The position numbers were made by a program, and so were the translations under genes. A stretch of DNA of 64,000 nucleotides from Synechococcus sp. PCC 6312. Lineage in GTDB: Bacteria; Cyanobacteriota; Cyanobacteriia; Thermosynechococcales; Thermosynechococcaceae. Below, piece by piece: positions 11,916-20,707 of this stretch; position 1 is the stretch's first letter, and each line of letters begins with the position of its first letter. The DNA lies in the NCBI RefSeq assembly GCF_000316685.1, contig NC_019680.1:187501-251500 (forward strand). The letters are read 5' to 3'. The notes under the pieces are model-generated. The model made no database searches and was not told the origin of the DNA. It worked only from the letters and a program-made list of their open reading frames with translations.

Positions 11916-12665
11916 TTAATTGGCATGAATATTCATGCCTGGGTTACGGATGGGGCCGTTATAGTCAACTGTGATTTGAGAAGCATCCAACGCTACGGTG
12001 ACAACACTCTCAACCGTAGGGTTGTTACTGTTCGGCCGGCCACCCAAAAAACTAAACGTGACCGTACCATTCTCATTGACCACATACCTGGATAAATCCA
12101 TATTAAACATCGATAGCTGAGGCCGATACCGACTAAGGCCACCATTGGCTTTAATACCAGCTTGTCTGGCTAAGTTCATGGCCCGATGGATTTGACGGTT
12201 TTCATCTCCACTATTATTAGTGGTCAGCAATGCCGATGGGGTATAGCGGTTGTTGAGGTCTGAGTCGCGGATGGGGCCGTTGTAATTGACGGTTACAACT
12301 TGAGCATCTTGACTGACAGTAACAACAGATTGGACGCTGGGTGGAGCAGTTGGATGGCCGCCAACAAATGAGAACGTAACGCTACCGTCTGAGTTGTTTA
12401 CAAACGGTGATTGATTGGCCCATCCATACATAGTGGCCTCTGCCCGATATTTGGTTAAGCCTCCATTAGCCCGTTCAGCGGCCTGGCGAGCCAAGTTTTG
12501 GCCCCGTTGCAAAATAGAGCTACCAACTCCAACTTGATTAACATCAACGGTTGATGAGCCAGATTCTTGAGTCAGGGTAGATTGGGCATAGGCTGAACTG
12601 ATGATTCCCAGGCCCCCAGACAGGCCAGTTAACAAAACCACAGGTAACCAGTGAGATTTAAGCAT
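11916..12665 (-). CDS. Exported protein with two tandem ~85-residue repeats, unknown function
   Basis: From the ATG at 12665 the protein has 249 residues and a good Sec signal peptide (M-L-K-S-H-W-L-P, hydrophobic core, S-A-Y-A-Q). The start is supported by GGAG ten bases upstream. An in-frame ATG at 12806 would add 47 residues with a second hydrophobic stretch and remains possible. The mature part is two copies of one module, each with N-L-A-R-Q-A, A-N-G-G-L-x-x-Y-R, V-T-F-S-F-x-G-G-x-P and V-x-Y-N-G-P-I-R. Between them is a Thr/Asn-rich linker. I do not recognise the family. Confidence 0.75.
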   Translation of the reverse strand: MLKSHWLPVVLLTGLSGGLGIISSAYAQSTLTQESGSSTVDVNQVGVGSSILQRGQNLARQAAERANGGLTKYRAEATMYGWANQSPFVNNSDGSVTFSFVGGHPTAPPSVQSVVTVSQDAQVVTVNYNGPIRDSDLNNRYTPSALLTTNNSGDENRQIHRAMNLARQAGIKANGGLSRYRPQLSMFNMDLSRYVVNENGTVTFSFLGGRPNSNNPTVESVVTVALDASQITVDYNGPIRNPGMNIHAN

Positions 12666-13066
12666 GGGAAATTGACTCCAAAGTGATAGTAATCCATACA
12701 ATTTAGATTGTGTCAAGAATACTGATCCAGCCAAAACAGTTAGTGTAGCAACGCCAACAGTAAGTTTACTAATCACGCTTTTTGAATGCTGTGACATAAC
12801 CATCATGATTCTCTACAACCTGATGAGAACCTGGGCCTAAATTGGCACTTAGACATAAGCATCTTGATATCTCTATTAAACGCTATGGATGGTTTAATAC
12901 CAGTATCTTTTGAGGTCTAATCTCTCTGGATAAAATTCCTACATGATCTATCTTGTTTAAGGTCGGAAGTCAGCTTTTTCTTTAGGCAAATATTCAGTTA
13001 ATTCCAGTTTTATGATTCTTACCTAATCCTTTGTTCCCCTAATGAATTAGTGGGAGATTAGAACCT

Positions 13067-13240
13067 GTGAACAGTTGAAATAGTTGCAGAGATTCACCAA
13101 ATCCGTGAAGGGTATCAAAATCCTTCAATTATGACTTGGATGTAATAGTTGCAGATCTTGCGCGCAAAAAAGTAGCAAGGGGCAGGAAAGCTGTCACACT
13201 CTCGCCCCAGGCAAGTCTGATAAGACCTTGGAGCAGGCCA
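13067..13240 (+). pseudogene. Frameshifted remnant of a small antitoxin-like cyanobacterial protein
   Basis: Two adjacent frames together read like one small conserved cyanobacterial protein family, often found next to PIN-domain genes. The first frame (13074-13123) gives V-E-I-V-A-E-I-H-Q-I-R-E-G-Y. The second (from 13124) gives F-N-Y-D-L-D-V-I-V-A-D-L-A-R-K-K, then G-R-K-A-V-T-L-S-P. The second frame is closed upstream by TGA at 13106, so an indel lies between 13109 and 13124. The first frame also has a stop (13068) where its start should be. Family assignment is from memory of the E-I-x-x-I-R-E / F-N-Y-D-L / G-R-K pattern. The rest of the 511-base intergenic stretch (12807-13317) shows nothing else. 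Confidence 0.5.
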
Positions 13241-13317
13241 GTCAGAACTTTTGATCGTGAAGGGGTACAGGAGTTTAGCCACGCCTCACCGATAGCATTA
13301 CATACTCGTTTTGGAGC

Positions 13318-14067
13318 TTAACCAATCTGGTTAACTGGGCTGGGACTGACGGCTAAGGCTTCTACGAGGGAACGCACCGCGGCAATCATGGCAATTGGGC
13401 TATTGAGTTGATGAATCGCACTGCCGACTCCAACCCCACTCGCCCCAGCGGCAATGGCCATGGGTAAGGTTACACTCGATAACCCAGAGGCACAGAGGAC
13501 AGGAATATCCACGGCCTGGGAAATTTCAAAGGCAGCGGCTAGGGTTGGGGCGGCTTTTTCGATTAACCCTAAGGCACCGGGATGGGTGGGTTGACTGCTA
13601 GTTCCGCCCTCAGTTTGGATAATGTCAGCCCCGGCCTGAACCAAGGCAACGGCTAATTCCACCTGTTGATCCAAGGGTAAGGTGTGGGGCACGGTAACAG
13701 AAAGGGTAATGTCTGGGAGTAAGGCACGGGTTTGCCGAGTCAGTTCTAAGACTTCTTCACAGCTAAATGTCCGACCCGCTGCATAAAAACTGTCATAGTT
13801 CCCGATTTCTACCAGATCCGCACCCGCTTTGACCGCTTGAACTAGTAATTTAGGATCAACCGCCGAGACACAAATGGGCAAGTCAGTCAGGGTTTTAGCA
13901 AGTTTGACCAGGCCGGGATCTGCGGCAATATCGACAAAGGTCGCTCCTCCCTGATCTGCTGCCTGGACGACTGCTGCCACATTCTCATAGTTAAAGTTTT
14001 GTAAACCACTGATCACTTTCAGGGCGTTCCGGTGGGTCAAAGCTGAGCGTAAGCGAGGATGAATCAT
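13318..14067 (-). CDS. ycf23: Ycf23 family protein (DUF561)
   Basis: TIM-barrel protein of unknown function found in cyanobacteria and red-lineage plastids. Recognisable segments include A-L-K-V-I-S-G-L-Q-N-F near the N-terminus, V-D-I-A-A-D-P, I-C-V-S-A-V-D-P, the glycine-rich I-Q-T-E-G-G-T-S-S-Q, and near the end C-A-S-G-L-S-S-V-T and G-V-G-V-G-S-A-I. The repeated beta-strand/Gly-Ala pattern suggests a phosphate-binding barrel. The length of 249 residues fits the family. It is divergent from the HIT gene that follows. Confidence 0.92.
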   Translation of the reverse strand: MIHPRLRSALTHRNALKVISGLQNFNYENVAAVVQAADQGGATFVDIAADPGLVKLAKTLTDLPICVSAVDPKLLVQAVKAGADLVEIGNYDSFYAAGRTFSCEEVLELTRQTRALLPDITLSVTVPHTLPLDQQVELAVALVQAGADIIQTEGGTSSQPTHPGALGLIEKAAPTLAAAFEISQAVDIPVLCASGLSSVTLPMAIAAGASGVGVGSAIHQLNSPIAMIAAVRSLVEALAVSPSPVNQIG

Positions 14068-14200
14068 GATCAGGCCCTTTGAATTCAGAGAATTGCAGCA
14101 AGAAAAATAGTAGCGTAACTATTGATACATCGCCTAACTCAGTAGAAATTATTAACAGAATTTTTGAGTCCAAACCCCAGGCCTGGAGGCAAATTAACCG

Positions 14201-14551
14201 ATGACACCGCCAATCGAGACCTTGTTTACCAAAATTATTAACCGCCAAATCCCGGCTGAGATCATTTATGAGGACGACCTGGCTATTGCCATTAAGGATA
14301 TTAATCCCCAGGCCCCAATCCACCTCTTGATTGTCCCCAAAAAGCCACTTCCCAGCCTGTCCGATGCTGTTCCTGAGGATCATCGAGTTTTGGGACATTT
14401 GTTAATGATTGTTAAGCGAGTAGCCGAGCAGGTGGGCCTGGAGAATGGCTACCGAGTCGTGATCAACACCGGCAACGATGGGGGGCAAACCGTCAATCAC
14501 CTGCATTTACACCTCTTGGGTGGTCGTCCCCTGCACTGGCCACCGGGCTGA
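14201..14551 (+). CDS. HIT family protein (HinT-like nucleotide hydrolase)
   Basis: Histidine-triad protein of 116 residues, expected to hydrolyse purine nucleoside phosphoramidates such as aminoacyl-AMP. The catalytic triad motif H-x-H-x-H is at residues 100-104 (V-N-H-L-H-L-H-L-L-G-G-R). The N-terminal F-x-K-I-I-x-x-x-I-P-A-x-I-I-Y-E-D-D segment is typical of the HinT branch. The gene ends about 80 bases before the psbA promoter, and no terminator is obvious between them. Confidence 0.95.
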   Translation: MTPPIETLFTKIINRQIPAEIIYEDDLAIAIKDINPQAPIHLLIVPKKPLPSLSDAVPEDHRVLGHLLMIVKRVAEQVGLENGYRVVINTGNDGGQTVNHLHLHLLGGRPLHWPPG

Positions 14552-14632
14552 TCAAGGGAATCTCCAAACCGTCACAAGTCCTTTACGGAAATCCCCACTC
14601 TCAAACAAATCTAAACAAATTCTTAAAAGACC

Positions 14633-14661
14633 TTTACAAAACCTGAGGACTTGCTTAATAT
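14633..14661 (+). promoter_or_regulatory. Candidate psbA promoter (sigma-70 type)
   Basis: TTTACA (14633-14638) and TAATAT (14656-14661) are separated by exactly 17 bases, close to the cyanobacterial principal-sigma consensus used by psbA genes. The implied start near 14668 leaves a leader of about 95 bases before the ATG at 14765. AGGA at 14752-14755 is the likely ribosome binding site, 9 bases upstream. Confidence 0.6.
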
Positions 14662-14764
14662 AAATACATAGTCCACCAAACACCTCTCAGGTTCTCATCT
14701 TCAGAGCTGTAAGGTTTTTTAGGACTTAACATTTTATTCATTCTCTTGAATAGGACTTATAACA

Positions 14765-15847
14765 ATGACGACCGTATTACAACGTCGCCAGAGTGCAAAT
14801 TTTTGGGAGCAGTTCTGCTCTTGGGTCACCAGCACCGACAACCGGATTTATATCGGCTGGTTCGGCGTCTTGATGATCCCCACACTCTTGGCTGCCACTG
14901 CCTGTTTCGTAATTGCCTTCATTGCTGCTCCTCCCGTTGACATTGACGGGATTCGTGAGCCTGTGGCTGGTTCTTTGATGTTTGGTAACAACATCATCAC
15001 CGGTGCTGTTATTCCTTCTTCCAACGCTATCGGTTTGCACTTCTACCCAATTTGGGAAGCTGCTTCCTTAGATGAATGGCTTTACAACGGTGGTCCTTAC
15101 CAGTTGGTGATTTTCCACTTCTTGATCGGTGTCTTCTGCTACATGGGTCGTGAATGGGAATTGTCCTACCGCTTAGGTATGCGTCCCTGGATTTGCGTCG
15201 CTTACTCTGCCCCTGTAGCCGCTGCGACCGCTGTCTTCTTGATTTACCCGATTGGTCAAGGTTCTTTCTCTGACGGTATGCCCCTCGGTATCTCTGGTAC
15301 TTTCAACTTCATGATCGTGTTCCAAGCTGAGCACAACATCTTGATGCACCCCTTCCACCAACTCGGTGTGGCTGGTGTCTTTGGTGGTAGCTTGTTCTCT
15401 GCCATGCACGGTTCCTTGGTTACCTCTTCCTTAATTCGGGAAACCACTGAAACTGAATCTCAGAACTATGGTTACAAATTCGGTCAAGAAGAAGAAACTT
15501 ACAACATCGTTGCTGCTCACGGTTACTTCGGTCGCTTGATTTTCCAATACGCCAGCTTCAACAACAGCCGTGCTTTGCACTTCTTCTTGGCTGCCTGGCC
15601 TGTGATTGGTATCTGGTTCACTGCTTTGGGTATCAGCACCATGGCTTTTAACCTCAATGGCTTCAACTTCAACCACTCTGTTGTCGATGCCAAAGGTAAT
15701 GTCATCAACACTTGGGCTGATATCATCAACCGGGCAAACTTGGGTATGGAAGTCATGCACGAGCGGAATGCTCACAACTTCCCCCTAGACTTGGCTTCGG
15801 CTGAGTCTGCCCCCGTTGCCTTAGTTGCTCCTAGCATCAACGGTTAA
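14765..15847 (+). CDS. psbA: Photosystem II D1 protein, Glu130 (high-light, D1:2/PsbA3-like) form
   Basis: Core reaction-centre subunit of photosystem II, a five-helix thylakoid protein binding P680 chlorophylls, pheophytin, QB and the Mn cluster. Length is 360. Residue 130 is Glu (G-R-E-W-E-L), the variant that hydrogen-bonds pheophytin more strongly and marks high-light forms in Thermosynechococcus and Synechococcus. Pro173 is kept, so it is not a PsbA2 (Met173) type. Tyr161, His198, His215 and Ser264 are in place. The C-terminal extension after Ala344 (S-A-E-S-A-P-V) is the CtpA-cleaved tail. Phe124 and V-A-A-A-T-A at 151-156 differ from the second copy. Confidence 0.98.
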   Translation: MTTVLQRRQSANFWEQFCSWVTSTDNRIYIGWFGVLMIPTLLAATACFVIAFIAAPPVDIDGIREPVAGSLMFGNNIITGAVIPSSNAIGLHFYPIWEAASLDEWLYNGGPYQLVIFHFLIGVFCYMGREWELSYRLGMRPWICVAYSAPVAAATAVFLIYPIGQGSFSDGMPLGISGTFNFMIVFQAEHNILMHPFHQLGVAGVFGGSLFSAMHGSLVTSSLIRETTETESQNYGYKFGQEEETYNIVAAHGYFGRLIFQYASFNNSRALHFFLAAWPVIGIWFTALGISTMAFNLNGFNFNHSVVDAKGNVINTWADIINRANLGMEVMHERNAHNFPLDLASAESAPVALVAPSING

Positions 15848-15879
15848 TCTCTGACTCTCTCTAAGTCAACCTAAAAAGT

Positions 15880-15914
15880 AAAGCCGCTTTCCATCATGGG
15901 GGGCGGCTTTTCCT
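15880..15914 (+). terminator. Rho-independent terminator of psbA (Glu130)
   Basis: AAAGCCGC (15880-15887) pairs with GCGGCTTT (15903-15910) across a 15-base loop and is followed by T and C residues. It lies 33 bases after the psbA stop. The second psbA has a similar hairpin at its 3' end. Confidence 0.75.
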
Positions 15915-16063
15915 TGCAATTCATCAAGCTTTTGACCCAAGATTTGCAGTTCTCAAGCCTGTGTTACCTATCGGGCGCAGTTTTGTTATCTGTTGCATCA
16001 GAATTGTTGTACTGCGATTGCTACTTTGTTGAACATTTACCACAAGCCATCATTAGTCATTTC

Positions 16064-16753
16064 TTAAGTCTCATCAACCCTCAGATAATCAAATAAATCT
16101 TCCCTTACTTCAGGAAAAAGCTCCGAAGTTAGTAGAGTAAAAAGAACCTTTCTTGCTAAGTTGTAATCCTTCAAGTTAATCTTTCGATAGTCTGTATCTG
16201 TATCATCTTCAACAATGTGAACATGAACACGATTTCTAAGCTGACGAAGGTATGGGAGGTTTTTAAAGAACTCATCATTTCCCAATCCAATCAGCTTTTG
16301 TGACTCAACCCTCTTGCACATTGCATCAAAAGTCATTGCTTCATATACGCTTGGCTCGATTTTCTCAAAGATTTCCATGTCAATTTTTCTCTTCTTCTCA
16401 TCACTATCTTTAAACTCTTTTCCTGGTAATTTACGATAAGACTTCCATGAAATGGTTGCAGCTTTACCTCGTAATCGCAGCAGATAAAAAAACAGAGCTT
16501 CCATAATTGAACAGGCTACTATGATGAACGTCTTCGCATTTTGAGTCCAAAGCACGGAAGTAAGATTTAAGTCTTCACCACAACGATGAATAAATTCAAG
16601 ATGTTGAAGTGAGTAAGCAACATTCTTTTGCAGTCCCCTGCATTTTTTCTCTTCATAGCTCGGTATTGGAACCATGAATTGTTTGAGATAATTTTCCAAA
16701 TCCGCTACTGGCTTTGGAAACCACTTATCTCCTTTTCCCTTCAGTGTAAGCAT
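16064..16753 (-). CDS. HEPN-like accessory protein, uncharacterised
   Basis: A 229-residue protein, more AT-rich than its neighbours, which suggests transfer. A helical segment at about 73-96 (A-K-T-F-I-I-V-A-C-S-I-M-E-A-L) and a late L-R-x-L-R-N-R-V-H-V-H resemble the two halves of a HEPN domain, where R-N-x4-H is the RNase active-site motif. HEPN proteins act as RNA-cutting toxins or in abortive defence. The match is by motif only; the rest, including the Lys-rich middle (K-F-K-D-S-D-E-K-K-R-K), is not recognised. It sits between psbA and nurA with no obvious partner such as an MNT-type antitoxin. Confidence 0.6.
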   Translation of the reverse strand: MLTLKGKGDKWFPKPVADLENYLKQFMVPIPSYEEKKCRGLQKNVAYSLQHLEFIHRCGEDLNLTSVLWTQNAKTFIIVACSIMEALFFYLLRLRGKAATISWKSYRKLPGKEFKDSDEKKRKIDMEIFEKIEPSVYEAMTFDAMCKRVESQKLIGLGNDEFFKNLPYLRQLRNRVHVHIVEDDTDTDYRKINLKDYNLARKVLFTLLTSELFPEVREDLFDYLRVDET

Positions 16754-16904
16754 TGCTTATTTGAACTACTACCTTGATGCTAAATCCCCTACTGACAACC
16801 TTTAGAAATCACCTTACAGAACCTCTAGGGAACTAATGCTGGATACTAACAGATAAATTTGCAGTAACTCCCTTCACCAAGGGCTAAATCGTACAACAAG
16901 GATA

Positions 16905-18077
16905 TTAACGGCGTTGGGCTTTACTGACATATTTACGGGCAAAGCGGAGATTCAGGTTTTGTTCTGTGGCCCAGGCCTGGAAGATTTTCAAAAAGGCTTG
17001 GCGATCGGTGGCTTGAATCACGGCGGCTTGATCGGCGGTTTCAATGGCGTAGGGATACCCTTGTCCGGCAATAATTTCGGCTCGTACCCAATCCATAATT
17101 GTTTCGATTTGCCCAGACTCAACCAGCCAGCTAGGGAATTCTAGACGAACAGGTTGTCCACTATGGGCTTTGAGGTAACAAAAGGCAACTTTTTCCGCAA
17201 CATCACCATAATCACTTAGGATACCGGGCCGGCCATCACTCCCTACCCGTTGAGCCTGAAAGACCGGAGTTCGCTGACCCCAGGCCAGGCCAGATAACAA
17301 ATGACTATCAAACACGGTATCTGTGGCCGGTAAATCAGCCAGGTAGGTCAATAAACTACATAAATCGCGGGCTCGGGAGTGATCAATATAGGCAATCAGC
17401 GGCACTTGATAGGTTTCGCTAGCGGTAATTAAGTTAATCAAGGCCTGGACATAATCTTGGCGACTGGTTGGATCAAAGGTTTCAGCAAAGGTGGCAATTA
17501 AGGAACCATCAAAAAAAAGCAACCGATCTCGGGCCTGGGCGTGATTTTTCATGTCTTTAATTAATTGCTCAGTTTCCATCTGAAAGCGGCGCAAATTGAC
17601 TAAGCGATCCGGGGGCCGATGGTGCGGGTCGGATTGTAATTTTAGAGGTGTGAGAATTTCCAGTTTCGTGTTTTTCTCATACTCCAGGCCGGCTAGATGA
17701 GGATTGGCAAACCAGGCCACTTGGACTAGGCCAACGGGGATGGAAATGTCTTCAGAGGGTAATAGCTGAGAGCCATCCACCGCTACGGTCGTCATCCCTT
17801 GCAAACAGGTTTTGGCCCAGGCCCGGCTTTGATCTCGATGCTGCCATTGATAGGGAAAATCTACAGCCCAGGCCGGAGTGACTTTTTCTAATGGCCGGGC
17901 CCCAATCCATTGCTCTGGTGGGAGGCGGAGGATCAATTCGGCATGGCTGAGGTGAGAAATCTCCTGAAATGCCCGTTCATAGGCCTGGTAGGTTTCGGTG
18001 AATCCGTGATCAAAATGATGAAAATCGGCCCGGTTTTGACTCAGGGCATGACGCAGTTGGAGCAAGTTTAAGGGCAT
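16905..18077 (-). CDS. NurA-domain protein (5'-3' nuclease family)
   Basis: NurA-family nuclease of 390 residues. The first acidic motif is clear (T-V-A-V-D-G-S-Q-L-L-P-S at about residues 96-107), as are L-L-F-F-D-G-S-L-I with a second Asp and A-Y-I-D-H-S-R-A-R-D. In archaea NurA works with the HerA ATPase in end resection. Cyanobacterial homologues usually occur without an adjacent herA, as here, and their role is not settled. It is followed 34 bases later by the aldolase gene on the same strand. Confidence 0.85.
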   Translation of the reverse strand: MPLNLLQLRHALSQNRADFHHFDHGFTETYQAYERAFQEISHLSHAELILRLPPEQWIGARPLEKVTPAWAVDFPYQWQHRDQSRAWAKTCLQGMTTVAVDGSQLLPSEDISIPVGLVQVAWFANPHLAGLEYEKNTKLEILTPLKLQSDPHHRPPDRLVNLRRFQMETEQLIKDMKNHAQARDRLLFFDGSLIATFAETFDPTSRQDYVQALINLITASETYQVPLIAYIDHSRARDLCSLLTYLADLPATDTVFDSHLLSGLAWGQRTPVFQAQRVGSDGRPGILSDYGDVAEKVAFCYLKAHSGQPVRLEFPSWLVESGQIETIMDWVRAEIIAGQGYPYAIETADQAAVIQATDRQAFLKIFQAWATEQNLNLRFARKYVSKAQRR

Positions 18078-18111
18078 AGGATTTTAGATCAGGGCAGGGA
18101 TAAGCAGTAAC

Positions 18112-19020
18112 TCATAACAGTTTGGATAGTTTGGGTTGGCTGGCTAAGAGGTGAGCGTAGGGGGTGTCGTGGAGATGGGCGGTGTTGGCGGAACCAAAAA
18201 GGACGAGTTTATCTTCAATGACGGATTTCATAGCGGAAATGGCTGCTCCAGCTACTTCTAACAGATCTTTGCCTGTATCGTCACAAATTTCTTGCTGGAG
18301 AGAACTCATATAGGCCTGGCGAACTTCTGTATTCACATTGAACTTGCAAACCCCCAGTTGGATCGAACGCTCAATCATCTCAGCCGGTAAGCCCGATGCC
18401 CCATGTAATACCAAGGGAATACTCAGACGTTGGCGGATCTTGAGGAGACGCTCAAAATCTAAACGGGGCGGGCTTTTATATTCTCCATGCACATTCCCAA
18501 TCGTCACCGCCAGCGCATCAACCCCTGTGGCCTGGACAAACTCTACGGCTTGGTCGGGATCCGTCATTTTGGCTTCTTTTTCGGCAATCGTTAAGCCATC
18601 CTCTGTACCGCTAATTCGGCCAATTTCTGCTTCAACGACAGCCCCGTATTGATGGGCTAACTGGGTCATCTCCCTGGTAAATTTGAGATTTTCAGCGTAG
18701 GAGAGGTGTGAGCCGTCCGCCATGATTGAGGTTAAACCCGCCTTGAGGGCTGCTTGGATGTCTTTGGCCTGGGTACTGTGGTCGAGATGGACAGAAATTG
18801 GGACAGTAGCACTGCGGGCAGCTTCTAAACAGAGGGCAATTAAACTGGAACTACCATAGCGTAAAGCACTGGGATGGATTTGCAGCATGGCTGGACTAGC
18901 GGTATCCTGGGCGGCATTAACAACTGCTTTGACCCCTTCCAAGTTGTAAACATTAAAGGCGCCAATGGCATAGCTATTAATCCGGGCAGTTTCGAGTAAC
19001 TCCTGAGTCGAAGCAAGCAT
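18112..19020 (-). CDS. Class II fructose/tagatose-bisphosphate aldolase family protein
   Basis: Zinc-dependent ketose-bisphosphate aldolase with a TIM-barrel fold, 302 residues. The zinc-binding V-H-L-D-H-S-T is at about residues 76-82, the metal-binding Glu lies in E-A-E-I-G-R-I-S-G, and L-V-L-H-G-A-S-G-L-P and F-N-V-N-T-E-V are the phosphate-loop motifs. It is shorter than the usual cyanobacterial Calvin-cycle class II FbaA (about 359) and closer to the GatY/KbaY type, so its true substrate (fructose, tagatose or sedoheptulose bisphosphate) is open. It ends 34 bases before nurA and may share its transcript. Confidence 0.88.
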   Translation of the reverse strand: MLASTQELLETARINSYAIGAFNVYNLEGVKAVVNAAQDTASPAMLQIHPSALRYGSSSLIALCLEAARSATVPISVHLDHSTQAKDIQAALKAGLTSIMADGSHLSYAENLKFTREMTQLAHQYGAVVEAEIGRISGTEDGLTIAEKEAKMTDPDQAVEFVQATGVDALAVTIGNVHGEYKSPPRLDFERLLKIRQRLSIPLVLHGASGLPAEMIERSIQLGVCKFNVNTEVRQAYMSSLQQEICDDTGKDLLEVAGAAISAMKSVIEDKLVLFGSANTAHLHDTPYAHLLASQPKLSKLL

Positions 19021-19050
19021 AGGACTAGTGCCAGGTGAGAATATCCAATT

Positions 19051-20427
19051 TTAACGTCTGGGTTGCCGGAAATAAGCTGGCTTCTCAATCAGGGTTGGAG
19101 CTGTACAGGCCTGGATGAGTCCGTTGATACCCCCGGTAATCACTTGCATCGGCACTCCTAAGGCCTGTTCCAACTCCTCTAAAGGCATATCGTCTAAAAA
19201 CACTGGCTGGTCAGCTTTAAGCATCACACTGGGAATTAAAACCGCATCGCCTAAATCTAGAGATTCTAAACCTTTTTCTAAGTCCTGTCCGGTTAATAAG
19301 CCGGTTACGGTCATGGCCTGGCCCCAATAGTCACTTTTCAGGGCAACCATATTTAAGGTTAAACCGGCAATTTGATTCAAACGATGATAGATGGGCATAA
19401 ACGCTTTTTCCACCGTATTCCCGACCACCCAAGTCAAGTGGCGGGGTGTTTCTAATTGTGTGGGTAAGGTTGAGGCTAACTCGGCAAATTCATCCAGAAA
19501 TAAGCGGATTGAACCCACTCCATTACTCAATTGCGGATAGTCTTCATAGTGACTCGCGGGGGGTAAATCTTGGCCAGCAATTAAAAACCACTCATCCGCT
19601 AACCAGGCCAGGGGGCTGCCGACTTTTTTCTGAAACTGGGCCTGTAATGCTTGCACTTGACTAATCACTTCTTGGGCTTTGGCTGGGGTCACGGGAATCA
19701 GTTCATCCTCCTCCGGGCGAAATCGAGTTAAGCCGAGGGGAACCACCGCAATTGAAGCCACAGCCGGCCAAGGGAGTTGATGGAACTGAGCTAAATCCTG
19801 CAAGGTTTGCGTTAAATGGTCGCCATCATTTAGGCCTGGGCAAACCACCACTTGGGCATGAATTTGTAACCCCTGCTCCTGAAACCAGGCCAGATGCTCG
19901 AGGATTTTTCCAGCCCGTGGGTTTTTGAGAAGGCGAATTCTGACTTCTGGCTCGGTGGCATGAACGGAAACATATAACGGTGAAAGGCGTAACCGGGCAA
20001 TTCTCTCCCACTCGGCCTGGATTAAGTTGGTCAGGGTTAAATAACTGCCATATAAAAAACTGAGGCGATAGTCATCATCTTTAGCGTAGAGACTGGCCCG
20101 TTTGCCGGGGGGTTGTTGATCAATAAAACAAAAAGGACAGCGATTATTGCACTGGATCAGGCCATCAAATAAAGCCGTGGTGAACTCCAGGCCCAGGTCA
20201 GCGTCATAGTCTTTTTCAATTTCGACATGGTGGGTTTTTCCTCGCTGATCCAAAACTTCTAGCTCCAGAACTTCATCGGCACATAAAAACCGATAATCAA
20301 TCAAATCTCGCGGCCGTTCGCCATTTATGGCCACTAAGGCATCCCCAGGCTCAAAGCCAACCTCAGCGGCAATGGAATCCGGGAGAACAGCACTGATTAG
20401 GGCAGGTTGAATGGTGGCGTGACTCAT
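19051..20427 (-). CDS. Cyanobacterial PDZ-radical SAM protein (TIGR03279/DUF512 family)
   Basis: A 458-residue protein combining an N-terminal PDZ-like domain (P-G-D-A-L-V-A-I-N-G at about 27-36) with a radical SAM core whose cluster motif is C-N-N-R-C-P-F-C (CxxxCxxC), followed by a DUF512 C-terminal region. The family is widespread in cyanobacteria and is usually annotated as a putative Fe-S oxidoreductase; no reaction is established. The aldolase gene begins 30 bases downstream on the same strand, so the aldolase and nurA may be in one transcription unit with it. Confidence 0.9.
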   Translation of the reverse strand: MSHATIQPALISAVLPDSIAAEVGFEPGDALVAINGERPRDLIDYRFLCADEVLELEVLDQRGKTHHVEIEKDYDADLGLEFTTALFDGLIQCNNRCPFCFIDQQPPGKRASLYAKDDDYRLSFLYGSYLTLTNLIQAEWERIARLRLSPLYVSVHATEPEVRIRLLKNPRAGKILEHLAWFQEQGLQIHAQVVVCPGLNDGDHLTQTLQDLAQFHQLPWPAVASIAVVPLGLTRFRPEEDELIPVTPAKAQEVISQVQALQAQFQKKVGSPLAWLADEWFLIAGQDLPPASHYEDYPQLSNGVGSIRLFLDEFAELASTLPTQLETPRHLTWVVGNTVEKAFMPIYHRLNQIAGLTLNMVALKSDYWGQAMTVTGLLTGQDLEKGLESLDLGDAVLIPSVMLKADQPVFLDDMPLEELEQALGVPMQVITGGINGLIQACTAPTLIEKPAYFRQPRR

Positions 20428-20707
20428 GGGTGGTTGGACTGCTTTGCTGGTTCCTAGGGGCGATATTTTGGGCTGTTTTCAGGGGGCAAGAACCTGGGTG
20501 GGGCTGAGACGGCATCGCGATAATAGAGATGTTTACCTTGGATCTTAATGCTGAAGATCAATCATTAGGACTCAATATAGTTTGAAATAGTCTAAATCTC
20601 TTAGGTTTGTGCAGTATGGCTTAGTTCTTCAGCGCATAATAGGAAAAGATACTATCGTCAGCATTGATCAAATTCACGTTTTTGTTTAGTAGTAGCTGTT
20701 TGCTCCC

